Below are positions 10,205 through 22,005 of a stretch of 64,000 bases of DNA, piece after piece. Position 1 is the stretch's first letter. Each line of letters opens with the position of its first letter. The notes beneath the pieces were generated by a model. It searched no databases, was not told the DNA's origin, and saw nothing but the letters and a program-made list of their open reading frames with translations. Both the position numbers and the translations under genes were made by a program. The DNA is taken from positions 44,971,061 through 45,035,060 of the forward strand of contig NC_012873.2 of assembly GCF_000003195.3 (NCBI RefSeq), written 5' to 3'. Origin of the DNA: Sorghum bicolor (Eukaryota; Streptophyta; Magnoliopsida; Poales; Poaceae).

Positions 10205-12769
10205 TGTAACATCCCAAAAATTCATATTCAAAAATCACTCGTATTAAAAATTATTTTCAAAATATATTTCAAAAACTATAAAATAATTTGAGCTCTATAG
10301 TATCTCCATCTAATCCATCCATATTTTTCGTGCACAAATAACAGCGAGTACCAGCAAGCTTACATGCAAGAAAACATGGCAGTGCACCTACACCAATATA
10401 TATCTCATGCATGCATGCAGGACGAGCATGCACCGTCTATTTGCATGCACCTACATGCAAGGACAGAGTGATTAGGCACCGTCTATTTGCATGCATCGTG
10501 CATGCAAATTAGACACCGACCATGCACTACAATAGCATTTTAATGGCAACGAGTTGAGCACTCTGGCCTATAAAAAGGCACTCTCGGGTGCTCACTCTCA
10601 CCACCCGAGAAGCACGTTCACTTACTCGCTCACTCGCTCGTTTTCTCTCGCTTCGCGTATACCGTATACAGCCATACGCACAAGCCGAGCTCGTCTGTCG
10701 TCGCAAGACGAGGTGAGCAGCTCAGAACATCTCCTTGCTCTTCTCTGTCTTTCTGTAGTATTTTTTTCTGTATTTCTCCTTGTATTTGTCTGTACCGATT
10801 CACTGCCAAGAACTCTACGAATAGAACCATGACATACAGAAAGAGCTCTAATGACCCCTGCTAATTTCTCTCTAACCATGCATGCGTGCGCCATAAGCAT
10901 TAACTTCACCAAATAGTACATGCATGCATGCACTACCAGCCAAACAAATGCCCACGTGAAGCATCCATTCCTTAATCATCGTTAGCCTTTTTCGCATGAT
11001 TAAATTTCGGTCATTTTACAAATACCACATGCTAACTCTGATTTCAATAATTCTTTTTCCTAAATTCATCTAAAATCATGATCTACCTCCCATATTAATT
11101 TCATGATTTTTAGAGCCCATTTGAATTTATGTAATTATTTATCTGTGCTTATTGTCTGTGTCGGTCGTCGCGTATTTTAGCTGACGGAGTGAACGAGCCG
11201 GAGAACGAGAACGTTGGAGACGAGTACCGCGTTTGACGCCGAAGACCCGGACTGTCAGCAAGAGTTTGCTGAGGACGCCGACAGAGGCAAGTCCAACCGA
11301 TCCCCTTTGATGCATATTGATCCTATTTTTAAACACAACCCGTAGAAGCCGTTTTAAATATTGCATGTACGATATATGTACGAAGTATTTTCGCTGCTTA
11401 GTTAAAACCTGTTGAATAGCCATCCTTGAATTGATATTACCCGGTAATTGTCTTGTTCGAACCTAGAAACAAATAATATGCTATGACAAGAAATATTATT
11501 ATTTAGTATGCTTAGGACTTGTTACTCATCTCGGATACTCATCGCTATATTTTTCAAATATAATGATTTTAAAAGTAAAAGGTGTGAGTGGTGAAAATAA
11601 ATTGTGGGTATTATGAAAGGGTTAATGAACAAGTTATAGATGTGATTACTATAGAGATGGGGCGGATGGGATCTCTTTTGGGATGCCCTGGTGTTGTGGC
11701 TTATACCTTGTGGGGTTAAGCGTGAAGATATCCGCCTTGTCTCGATTAAGGACTGAGTTGATGATTCATCTTGCCTAACTCATTTATCGTACAACCACTC
11801 GCCTTGCATGGGAAAGGCTTAGTCTAAATCCCTCTAGTTAGTATGGCAATCACCTAGAGGCAGGTGTGCAACGGGACACTAAGAGATGTATGTGAAATGG
11901 TGAAAATATATGAAATATAAAGAGCTCTGTGAATTATTGTGGTATCATGAGATGTGGCCTTAGTGTTTCCGTGGTGAGCGCCATTACTTAGCTATGGAGG
12001 GTAATGACTTTGATGGATCTGTGCTTGCACGACGGTGTAAGTTATGGTATCCTACTTGTGGGAAAAGTGTACAACCTCTACAGAGTGTAAATCTATCTGG
12101 ATAGCCGTGTCCGCGGTCTCGGACGGGTTATGGTTTGGTTTCAACAACTAGATGAGATGGGATGAGTGAAAATATGAGAGTGAGTGTGATTTTGGAAATA
12201 AATGGTTGACTGCCATTGTGTTGTGGGAACAAGGGTTCAACAACACTTAAAATTGTGATCAAACCCTCCATTTTCAGAAATACTATCATATGTGGAAAAC
12301 GAGTTCTTTTACAATAGTATTTGTGAAATGAAATCTTGCATGTGTAAAAAGATAGCTTTATGCAAATAAAACTAAGCCTCATCCTTGATTTATCCATATG
12401 CATATATATTGTTAACCCCTTCCGTAGGGTAAGGTTGGATTTGCTGAGTACTTTGTACTCACCCTTGCTTTATTAAACAGAGGAAGATCCAGACTTCGAT
12501 CCCGAAGTGGCGTTCGAGTAAGGTCGTGTCTGCACCCAACTAAGCCTATGCCATTGGGACTCGTCAGATGTTCGATTGTGATATCGTTTGTTTCTGGGTC
12601 CTTTGGACCTATGTTGTATTTTGGTGTCTTATTATTATAGCGTGCCTTCCTTGTCCACGCTTACCGAGACTACTGCGCTGAAACTTATCTGATGTAATAA
12701 ATGTGTTACTAGCCTCCTGAGACTAGTATTGTATCACATTTGAGTTCCTGGTTTACTAGGGGCGCTTCA
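10205..12769 (+). repeat. 5' LTR of element A
   Basis: TGTAACATCCC...GGGGCGCTTCA, 2,565 bp. The partner at 50300-53220 is 2,921 bp, of which 349 is a MITE plus its target duplication. The two differ at many positions and by small indels, most densely in the first 450 bp; by eye roughly 2-3% overall, so this is the oldest insertion of the nest. Confidence 0.9.
10362..10575 (+). promoter_or_regulatory. LTR promoter of element A: CATGCA (RY) cluster and TATA box
   Basis: About ten CATGCA motifs, some overlapping (CATGCATGCATGCA), lie within 170 bp before TATAAAAA at about 10569. CATGCA is the RY motif bound by B3-domain factors of the ABI3/FUS3/LEC2 group. The cluster is retained in the 3' LTR (about 50515-50640). 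Seed or embryo expression is inference. Confidence 0.5.
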
Positions 12770-12771
12770 GG

Positions 12772-12783
12772 TGGTATCAAAGC
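12772..12783 (+). promoter_or_regulatory. Primer-binding site of element A (initiator Met tRNA)
   Basis: TGGTATCAAAGC two bases after the 5' LTR; one mismatch from TGGTATCAGAGC, which pairs with the 3' end of initiator Met tRNA. Confidence 0.85.
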
Positions 12784-12920
12784 CGTAGTTGGCTGTAGGA
12801 CGCGACCTTAGGCTTTTCTGGACCAGTATTTTACTAAATAAATGTATTTTACAAAAGTTCTTACACTCTTCCCTCTATTTGAAAAAAAAATATTTACTCT
12901 CATCTATGTCTCTCAGATGG

Positions 12921-14265
12921 TGTTGACGGTCCTTAAGTATCAAATTTAATTATCAAATAAACAAAGAAAAGGATCTAAATGAAATCAACATCTAGACTTA
13001 GGGTTTTATCTGACAGAATTCCACGAGTTTTGGTGTTTGTCTATTTCTGCAGGAGGTTTATCAGGAAATAAGGAAGAAAGGCCCACACGTCGGGATTACG
13101 TAAAGATATTAACGTGTCGCGCAATTATCTTACATCTAGAAGACTCCAGAAGCCACGAGACCGAAGCGGAGGCGAATCGGGGCCAGAGACAGGGCGCCCG
13201 CCCTGTCCTACTGGGCGCCCGCCCACCTACTGTGGCCAATCACGCTCAATCTCGCGGATTATGCTCCACCGACCTAAAGGATCAAGAATAACCGTTCAAC
13301 CAATGTCGGTTTGATCCGACGGCCCAGGTTCACTTGAGGGGACTATAAAACCAGACCCCCTGGCCCCTGGGAGGAGGCAACCCCCTTGATCATTATTCAT
13401 TATTCATAGACAGAGCAAAAGCTAGGGTTTAGAGATGAGAGCTCTCCTCTCTTCTCTAAACTAGAGTAGATCTAGATAGTAGCAAGATGGAGAGCGAAGG
13501 AGGATTAGAGGAGAGGCCGGCCTGTCGGTTCTTCCTCCGGTTGTACTTCGCCATGATCAAGCTCTAATCAAGCTTGCTCATGGAATGACTCTAGTAATCT
13601 ACTTCTAATTCATTATGCAATTACTAATCATGTATGTTCTGGTTCACAACTCTTTTGAGTACTTCTAATCTATAGGACCCTATAGGTTAGAGTTGTAGTA
13701 TAGGTGTAAGCGTGGTGCTTAGACCTAGATTACTTGTGGATATCCCCTGACTAGCTGGATCGTTTGGTAGGCCGCGTAGGTGACAGTTACGTTGGTCCCT
13801 TGTAGTCCACCTCTCGTTAGCAGGACGGGTAGGGTTTATCGGCCTATGGATAAGCATCCTTTGTGGTGTACTCTTATCACGTGGTTCGTCCCAGACATAG
13901 ACATACCCCTTTGAAGTAGAGAAACCATAGTTATCCTCTCTATTCTGCTACCATCGCCCATATACTAGAATTGCTCTACTCTCTATTCCCATATTATCAC
14001 TCACTGTTATCTTACCTTTAATATTGTTCTTATTCGATTCTACCATCTTTCCTATTCACACCTATTTACTTATCTTGGTTAAGTTAGAGCGTAGATCAGT
14101 TCTCCCGTTTCCCTGTGGATACGATAAAACCTTTAACCGGGTAAAAGCTTTAACGGTATCGGTGCGCTTGCGGATTATCTGTGTGCGTATAAATACCATA
14201 GTACACTCTAGTGCCACGCTGGGGATGACAACCTAGTATTCAAGTGGTGTTAGCAAGTGTCAACA
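12921..14265 (+). repeat. 5' LTR of element B
   Basis: TGTTGACGGTCC...AAGTGTCAACA, 1,345 bp. By eye it differs from the 3' LTR at about 11 bases and 2 one-base indels (~0.8%). TATAAAA at 13344-13350. Upstream of it are two adjacent GC palindromes: GACAGGGCG-CC-CGCCCTGTC (13188-13207) and TGGGCG-CC-CGCCCA (13212-13225). Confidence 0.9.
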
Positions 14266-14273
14266 AGCATTTT

Positions 14274-14291
14274 TGGCGCCGTTGCCGGGGA
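14274..14291 (+). promoter_or_regulatory. Primer-binding site of element B (Asp tRNA)
   Basis: TGGCGCCGTTGCCGGGGA, complementary to the 3' end of plant Asp tRNA (CCA end included), 8 bases after the LTR. Asp-tRNA priming is typical for Athila elements. Confidence 0.85.
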
Positions 14292-14439
14292 AACGGTTGC
14301 TGAGTTGACTACGAACTAGTTTAATCATTTTATAAATATATATATATAAATAAAAAAAATAAAAATATATTTTCCTTTTATCCTTTGCCTCATCTCTGCT
14401 ATTCTTTCTTCTTATCTAATCCTTGATCTCTGGTCTATT

Positions 14440-15522
14440 ATGAATTCAAACATGTCTATCTATGAATTTCATAGACCTATGGGCACACATCTCGAACCAC
14501 CAAAATCTTCAAAGCCTATCATAGCATCTAGTTTTGAGATAGACCCCGAATACATAGAATTTATTCAAAAACAACCTTTCTCAGGAGAAGGTGAGGAAAA
14601 CCCATACACACACCTAAGAGAGTTTTATCGAGTCTGTGACCTCCTTCGCATAGAAGGCATGTTCGATGAGACCCTTAAATGGAAGCTCTTTCCGTTCTCT
14701 TTAACGGGAAAAGCTAAACATTGGTATAAACTCAAAGTAGGGAGTGTTCATGGAGATTGGAAGGAGTTATATAGTAGTTTTCTTTCTAAATATTTTCCAA
14801 TCTCCAAAGTGGTGGAACTTCGGCGTGAGATTCTTTCTTTTAGACAACTGGAAGAAGAATCTCTTGGTAAATCATGGGACCGCTTTATTAACCTTACTCT
14901 CACTGGCCCAAAACTTTCTATTCCAAAAGAAGTTCTTCTAATTCACTTTTTTGAGGGCCTTAGTAGGAAAAATAAGCAAACCCTTCATGCGGCCTCTGGA
15001 GGATCTTTCCACCACCTATCCGCTAGTGAAGCTTGGAATTTGATTGATTTAATGAGCGGAAAGTCTCCTAGCTTTTATATCCCTGAGAAAGAGAAAGAAC
15101 CAGTTCCTAGACAAGAAGAAGAAGTTTCGATAGCCAGATCACAACCACTTCAATCCCAAACTTTAGCTATCGATCCTAAACCATCAATACCCCAAAATTC
15201 TCCAAGGGAGGAAGGAATTCCGACCTTAAATCTTTTAGATGCTGATGGTTTAGACTTCTGGTTCTATAAGAGACCTTCAAGCAGGGATAATTCAAATCAT
15301 TGCAATAATGTTTCTCTTAGAGAATGTCCTGGTTCCTATCATGAAGAAGTCGAGGATGACATATCAAGTGAAGGAGAGCTAAGCCATATAAACAATTCTA
15401 TCTACTCCCCTTCCATGTTCACAAGTTCTAAATCCATCCTTGACCTTAGAGATCCCTCTTATCCCTCTTCTTTTCAGTCTCATGATGATCCTAGCAATTC
15501 ACCAAGACGACCAAACCATAGG
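14440..15522 (+). CDS. Element B gag, part 1 (interrupted by element C)
   Basis: ATG 14440 opens a frame that runs to the target site of element C at 15522 and resumes at 29652 in the same phase; the whole would be 521 residues. Residues about 50-200 are a Retrotrans_gag-type capsid domain (YTHLREFYRVCDLLR, LKWKLFPFSLTGKAKHWYKL, WDRFINLTLTGPK). The distal part is acidic and serine-rich. No zinc knuckle is seen. It would form the particle shell. The C-terminus contains a repeated motif (EGELSHINNS...TSSK here; EGELSHIENS...TSSK in part 2). Codons appended past 15522 belong to the LTR of element C. Confidence 0.85.
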
Positions 15523-18500
15523 TGTAACATCCCCGATGTTACGGTTACTAAAAACGGATCATGTCATCATGAGCATTGCAAAGCATATTTGTTAAGCACA
15601 TTAGTATGCATCAACTTAAAACAAGTTTACTTTGATTGCTTGAGCTTAGGGAGGTAGAGTGTGCTTATGTGGTGTGTTGATGCTTGTGTGGTTGCTAAAA
15701 CCCTAGGGAGGAAGATTTCCGAGAGCTAGGGGGGAAACCCTGATTTCTGGGCCCTAGATTTGCCCCCTTTTTCACAATTTAAAAACCAAACAAAATTTGA
15801 GGTTGAGTTCAAAAGCAAAGTTGTAGATCTTGTCAAGATGTACAACTTTGGTGTTTTGAGTTTTTGAAGTTTCAATATAGAATTCAAAGTAATTTTGAAA
15901 ATTCAGATTTCCAGAAAGTGTCCCCTTTTCCAACTTAAACCCCAATTCAAAATCCATTTGGAATTTTGAAAAGTGGTCAACATGAAAGTTGTAGAGCACA
16001 AAAAGTTGAGCAACTTTCATGTTGGGAGTTTTTCAAGTTGTTATGCAAAATCAAAAGTAATTTAGGAAATCCTGATTTGCCCCCAATTCAAAAATTTGAA
16101 TTTCCTTTGAATTGAGTTTGATTTTCAAACTGTCTGGCAAAATTAACCTTTTTCCATTGAGAATCAGCTTGGGACACCTAAATATGTTTTGTAGCTTATA
16201 AAATTGTGCACAACTTTGGTTTTGGTTGAATTTTGGGCTCAGTTCAGTTTTTGGGCGATTTTTGCAAAACTCCAAATTGGGTGGATAGGCGCTGCTACAG
16301 TGTTTGGCAGGGGGGGGTGCTCTGCCGCCGGGCAGAGCCGCCTCCGCGCGCGACGCCACGCAGCTGGCCACGCAGCTGCTTGCTGCTGTGCTTCGCGCGG
16401 TCGGCCTCATCCACACCCACTGTTCCGCCGCGTGGATAAAGCCTCGGACGGCCGGAGTTTTCTTTTCCTTTCTTTGAACCTCACCGCCGACCACCACCAC
16501 CCGCCGCCAAAATTCGTCTTCTCCGTTGCCTTTCCACGCGATTTGAGCACCCCAGCAACTCCGCCTTGAGCCCCGCCACCGATTGCGCCCCCAAACACAC
16601 GCTCTACCCTACCGTAGCTCCAACCCGAGCCGTTTCCCTCCACAACTCCGGCCGAGCGCCGCCGCGAGCACGCCACCGTGGCCAGCACCACTCCGGCCCT
16701 CTCCACCGCTGCTTTTTGCTCGGCTGAAATCGTGGTGAGCTTCTAATGCTTTTGCGCTACTCCTTGTGCGCTCTACTCGCCTGTGGTGGCCAGCGTGTGC
16801 TCGGCCGCGGCGGCCATCCGCCATAAGCATGGACAGGGAGGGTAGGGGGAAGTTGAGGTGATCTCGTGTGTCCTAGGAGCTGCACGGGAAGCTGGAGATG
16901 CTAACCCACCCCGCCGCGCAGGCCGGGAGCTCGCCGACGGCACGCTGGAGCTCGCCGGAGCTGCGGCACGAGGTTGAAGACGGAACTGACGGGCGGGACC
17001 CGCCCGTCAGTGTCCGCGTGAGGGGAGGGGGCAGCGCGCGCGATCCGCTCGGGCTGAGCACTCGGGCCGGCGTGGGCCGAAGCCAAGCGGGCCGCGCAGT
17101 AGCGTGGCTTTTCCTTTTTCTTTTTATTGCGAATGCTTGATTTTTGAAATAGTGTGGGAAATTGTGGAGTGATCCAAAAGTAGTGAAACTTTTTGTGTGA
17201 GTTCCAGAGAATATTTAGAGCATAGGAAAAATATTGGAAATTGTTTCTCTGATGGTTTGTCTGTCCATAAAAATTGGCTCTTTAATTAGTGAATAAAACT
17301 TCTAGGAATTTTAGTAATTTATTAGGGTGTCCAAAAATCACCAAAAATTGTGGGGAGCCTCTGAATATTATTCCCTGGCTCCACACAAAATTTGGTGGCA
17401 TTCGGATAATGTTTGATTAAAATATTAATAAACCCTTATTTAGTACTTAAATAATAATTCCAAAAAAAATTAGATAGTGATTAGTTAAATCCTCATAATT
17501 AGGGTTGAGTGATTTTGGGATTGTGTGATGGCCTGGGGTCATTAACCCTAATAACCTTTGGCATTTAATTATTATTTAGCCTTAATGCTTAATTACTGTC
17601 ATTAGTAGTTAATTAAGAATTAATTAAGGTAATTAGGATTAATAATTAACTAATTTAAGATAAGTATGAATTAAATAAAGTCTTAGTTTACAGACGCAAC
17701 CTTTTGGGTAAAAACATTAAGATATTAAGCAACTTTACTTATTGATTGTTCTGTATTGCATTAAGAAGGCAAGTTGTACTCGATTCGGTCCTTCTTGCAT
17801 AATTGTCATACGCATATCATGAGCATTCATCATTTTGCGTATAGTGTCCGTGACCGAAGGAGCGCCCGTTGAACCGAACCCCGAGGTCGGTGCTCCGTTC
17901 GAGGAAGTCGGACCCGAGACTTGGGAAGTCTCCGAGGGTCCCTCTCTGCCCTGCAACCAAGGCAAGCCCCGGATGCATTAACCTTTCCTTGGATGTTTTA
18001 AACCTTTTATCACTTATGAATTGAAAATGCTGCATTAGATAGTTGAGAATTGGGTTAACCTACTTGCTGCATTTACTACCTTGATATTTGTTATCTTGTC
18101 CTTGGCACCTGTTTTACTTTAAAAACTGCGTAGTGATGCTTAGCCCTGCTACTAGATAGGTTTTCAAACAAAGTTTGAAGGGTTGTTGTGGAATACACTT
18201 ATGATCAATGATGTTTCAATTTGAGACCGGTCGGTGGACTTGCTTTAAGAATGGAGTCTTAAAGTAGTGTCTCCAACTGTGTCGGTTAAGGACCGTTCCG
18301 TTGATGGCCTGCTGGGTTGAGAATTTATAGTACTAGCCACTTGCCCTCGGTAAGCCCGGTCTTGTGATCCCTCGACGCGAACAGCTACTCGCGCACTGGG
18401 AGTGGAAAGATGGCGGGAGTAACGTGTGCCCACCTTACGGATCTGAGATGACCGGAAAACGTCTAGATCGGCTGTAGGATGGTGGGGTACTGTGCTCTCG

Positions 18501-19571
18501 GGTGCCGCGAACCTGGTCAAATTTGGGGAGAGCTAGATTTGGGTTGACATATGCAAGATTTGATTCTACATATGTCGGGTGGTTAGGAACTCCAGCTGGA
18601 TTGCTAAGCGATACGAATCGTCGTTGCTCCCCGATTGGGAGACTCAATTCCTTCGACCCTCATCGTAGTTAAATATGCAACTAAGTGATAAAATGAGAAA
18701 AGGGAAAATGTCCCATGAGGTTCGGATCCCAATTCCCAGACTCATAGCGACATGAAGCTATGGCCATCGATAAATAATACTTTGTGATAGGACTAGGAAC
18801 TCACGGATTCGTCTGTGGGGAACAACTAGTTAGACTGTCCTCGAACTCCTCAGCCTCTGCGAGGGAGGAATTCGCGGGTAAAACTTGAAAACAAGGATGC
18901 ACTACTAGTAAGCTTTTTAAGCAAAACACTTTGGCTCCTTGCTCAGCCACCCCTTGTCTGCCCTAAGCCTGCATCCCTAAGTTCTCCTCTTTTCCCATCG
19001 GGTAAGTCTTGTTGAGTACTCCCGTACTCAGGGTTTCAATACCCCTGTTGCAGGTGAAGCACAGGAGCCGACTTGTTTCGGACCCTGTTGTGTGACCGTC
19101 GTCGAGGTTGACGACGAAGAAGAGTGAGCGTGACCCATGGGCAGGGTCTGTAAATTTGTACGGTCTGTACTAAAGTTTCAGTTGCTCCGCTGGACCAGGC
19201 TTGTAATAACACTCTACTATTTGGAAGAACTCCTTTTGTAAATTAAGTTATGTAATACTTCCGCTGTTTCACTCTGAAATATTATTTTGGTCTTGTGTCG
19301 TTGAGTTACTGCTTTATCTTCGCAACGAATGATCCTGGTGTTAAGGTGGCCACTTGCTATCCTGTAAGGGCGAGAAGAAGCAGTTCTCGTTGTTTGACCA
19401 TTACCAGTGGTCAGGACGAGCCAGCTTGGTACGCCACAGGTAGCAGTGGAATGAGCGTCTAGCGATGCTCATCGGACTTCTAAAGTGGGAAGACTCCCGA
19501 CATCACCGTCAGAGGTCCTTAGGACAATGGCAGGTGCCGGCGGGCCCAAACACTTAGGGGGTTCTGCCACA
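15523..19571 (+). repeat. 5' LTR of element C
   Basis: TGTAACATCCCCG...GGTTCTGCCACA, 4,049 bp. I counted about 28 substitutions and no length change against the 3' LTR (~0.7%). It has a GC-rich half (16.3-17.1 kb) and an AT-rich half. A perfect 25-bp palindrome with arms CTGACGGGCGGG around one A lies at 16986-17010. Open frames in the LTR are not supported as genes. Confidence 0.92.
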
Positions 19572-19573
19572 GC

Positions 19574-19585
19574 TGGTATCAGAGC
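19574..19585 (+). promoter_or_regulatory. Primer-binding site of element C (initiator Met tRNA)
   Basis: TGGTATCAGAGC two bases after the 5' LTR, an exact match to the usual iMet primer-binding site. Confidence 0.9.
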
Positions 19586-19944
19586 TTTCGTTGCTAAGAT
19601 GACTGTTGTACCCATTGAAAAACTTCAAAAATTTGTTTGGATCTAATACTATGAACCTGCCTATTTTGAGTCCAAGTGCTTAGTCATAACCTACCCCTGT
19701 CTATAGGCTTTCTTAGAATTTTTGAAGTGGTATGGAGGAGCAACATAAAGTATTGCCCTATGTTGTAAAAGTTTAAAGTAATATCGTTACGAATTGTTAG
19801 TAGGAATCGTAAGTTCGTGCATGCATCATGATGTATTAACTGGTTAAGTTCCTTCCTCCTTGTTTGGGTTGGGTGAATAGAATCAATCCTATTCTTGCTA
19901 ACCTTTAAGGTCTCTCTTACTAATCTAAACTTACCCTCTACAGG

Positions 19945-20649
19945 ATGGCTCGTCAGAAGCAGACCCCGCGTAAGCGGACCGGTCCAAAAGGAGTTCCCCG
20001 ACATCAGCTAGCTCCACGCAGTGATCAAGCCAGTAGTAGCCGTTCACCGCCTCAGCAGGAGGTGGACAGGTTGTCCGCCGAGTTGACTGAGGTGATGAGA
20101 GAGAGAATGTACAATATTATGGAGATTGGCAAACTTAAAGCTCAACTAGCCAAAGAAAAACAAGCTACAGAGAACTGTGAGGCTATGTTGTCCCGGATGG
20201 TGGAGGAGAGGAATGCAGCCATTGCCCGAGAGGAAGAAGCTAGGAGCACACACAGGCATGAGTTGACTAGGATGAACGCAAAGTTGGGCAAGGCCAGGTA
20301 TCTTAAGGATTTGTAGGTGAAGATGGCGGCCACGGTCACCGCACAGCGGGATGTCGCGTGGCAACGAGAGGACCAGCTCCAGCTGGAGAAACTGGAGCTG
20401 GCACATCACTTAGATACCGTTAATGACTTGGCAATCCAATATCGTGATATTGCATTTGATCTGTATCATCAGCTCCACCCACCTCCAGGCGAAGGAGAAA
20501 TGGATACGGATGGCGAGTTGGCAGACGATGGGGAACCCGATCCAGGCCTCAGTGATGAAGAGGAGTCCGACCCTGATGACCACAACCCAGGGGGTAATCA
20601 GGATGATGGCAATGACGACCCGGGCTACAGCTCTGGCCACACCGATTAG
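19945..20649 (+). pseudogene. Element C ORF1, coiled-coil protein with one in-frame TAG
   Basis: ATG 19945 to TAG 20649, with an in-frame TAG at 20314-20316 after ...ARYLKDL; the same frame then continues VKMAATVTAQRD, so a single CAG to TAG change would explain the break. The N-terminus is basic (MARQKQTPRKR). The middle is a coiled coil rich in Glu/Lys/Arg (EVDRLSAELTEVMRERM, ATVTAQRDVAWQREDQLQLEKLE). The C-terminus is strongly acidic (Asp/Glu/Gly/Pro). It sits between the primer-binding site and gag, the same place as ORF1 in element A. I do not recognise a named domain; a role in particle assembly or RNA binding is only a guess. Confidence 0.65.
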
Positions 20650-20862
20650 TTCGGTGAAACCGAGGGCAACGTCGTTGTAGGAGTCCTAGCTTGCCGTAGT
20701 GGGGTTCGGGTTTGTAATATAAGTTCTCTTTCGGTTTGAGAAGTTGTACCTATTTACTCTTGGTGTGTCGAACTAATGTTTAATAAGTGAATGGAAGAAT
20801 GTAAGATATGTTCTGTGTTATGAATTTCACGTGGTAACAGGTATCTACGACTCTTGTAACAG

Positions 20863-22005
20863 ATGCCGATGCGTACTCGCGGATCTGAGGGAGTTGGGAC
20901 ATCTCAGGCAGGGGATGATATCCCCAACCCTCCACCTGCTCCACCTTCTTTGGCTGACGCCATTGCTGTTCTGCTAAGTGCCACAACTGACAACGCTCGC
21001 TTGCTGCGCGAGCTAGCACAGCGTCAACCACACCCTGCTCCAAACTTCAGGGCACCGCGCAACGGGGACGGAGAGACTCGGTATGTGGACTTTACCGAGA
21101 CCAGGCCCCCGGTGTTCACTAAGGCCGATGAGCCTTTAGAAGCGGATGACTGGCTCCGAACTATGGAGCATAAGTTCAGTTTGATTCAGTGTTCAGAAAC
21201 TCAGAAGCCCCTGTTTGCAGCTCAGCAGCTTCGGGGAGCTGCAGGTGCCTGGTGGGAGAACTTCTTAGCTATCCAAGCTCCCGGTCACCAGGTTACCTGG
21301 ACCGAGTTTAAGGACGCGTTTCGCGCCCACTACATCCCCGAAGGGCTCATGGCCATGAAGGCCGAAGAGTTTCTCGCCTTGTAGCAAGGCGATAAAAGTG
21401 TTATGGAGTACGTGGCAAGGTTTAATCATCTCTCTCAATATGCCACGGACCATGTGAACACTGACAGAAAGAAGAAAGCCTGTTTCATGCGTGGTCTAAA
21501 TACTAAACTTCAGACCATGATGACCACCTGCCAAAATGTTACCTTCTATGAGGCGGTCAATATTGCCATCGCCTCTGAGGAAAAGAATAGAAAACACAAG
21601 GAAGCCAAGAAGAAGGCTACTTCCTCTTCTTTCTCTGGTCGCGGTCAAAAGCGCCAGAGAATCATTTATCATCCACAGGGCCACGGACGTTTCCAAGCGC
21701 CGTCACCTTATCATGGTCCTTTCTCCCCTCCACAGTACAGACCCGGGCAGCAGGTATACTCTCGACCTACTGCCATCGCTTTTGCACCACGCCAGCCGAA
21801 CGCCCTGGGTGTTCGCCCCACTGCTTCACCCAGCCACAATTACCCTTGCTTCAATTGTGGTAAGCCTGGGCATTTCTCTAAAGAGTGCCCTTTTCCCGTC
21901 AAACCAACCCTACCTTTCAAAGGCCACCTATGGGCCAACCCCAGCCGAGTCAGTTCAGGACTGGGGCTCAGAAAGGGCAACAGGTACAGAAAGGTAGACC
22001 GGTAA
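20863..22005 (+). pseudogene. Element C gag with one in-frame TAG
   Basis: ATG 20863; TAG at 21382-21384 (codon 174) interrupts a capsid domain that continues in frame (QGDKSVMEYVARFNHLSQYA). The capsid core has EADDWLRTMEHKF, LRGAAGAWWENF and WTEFKDAFRAHYIP. A CCHC zinc knuckle ([14 protein letters not shown]) lies at about residues 329-342 and would bind genomic RNA. The frame ends at 22005, but pol-like sequence proceeds in the -1 frame from about 21885. Either a ribosomal frameshift in the CCCTTTTCCC stretch or loss of one base accounts for this; since Tekay-type elements usually have one continuous gag-pol, base loss is more likely. Confidence 0.8.

Noticed and set aside
16051..17140. 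Several frames in the GC-rich part of the C LTR (and the same at 26126-27215)
   Set aside because: Present in both LTR copies, overlapping on both strands, no domain; compositional artefacts.
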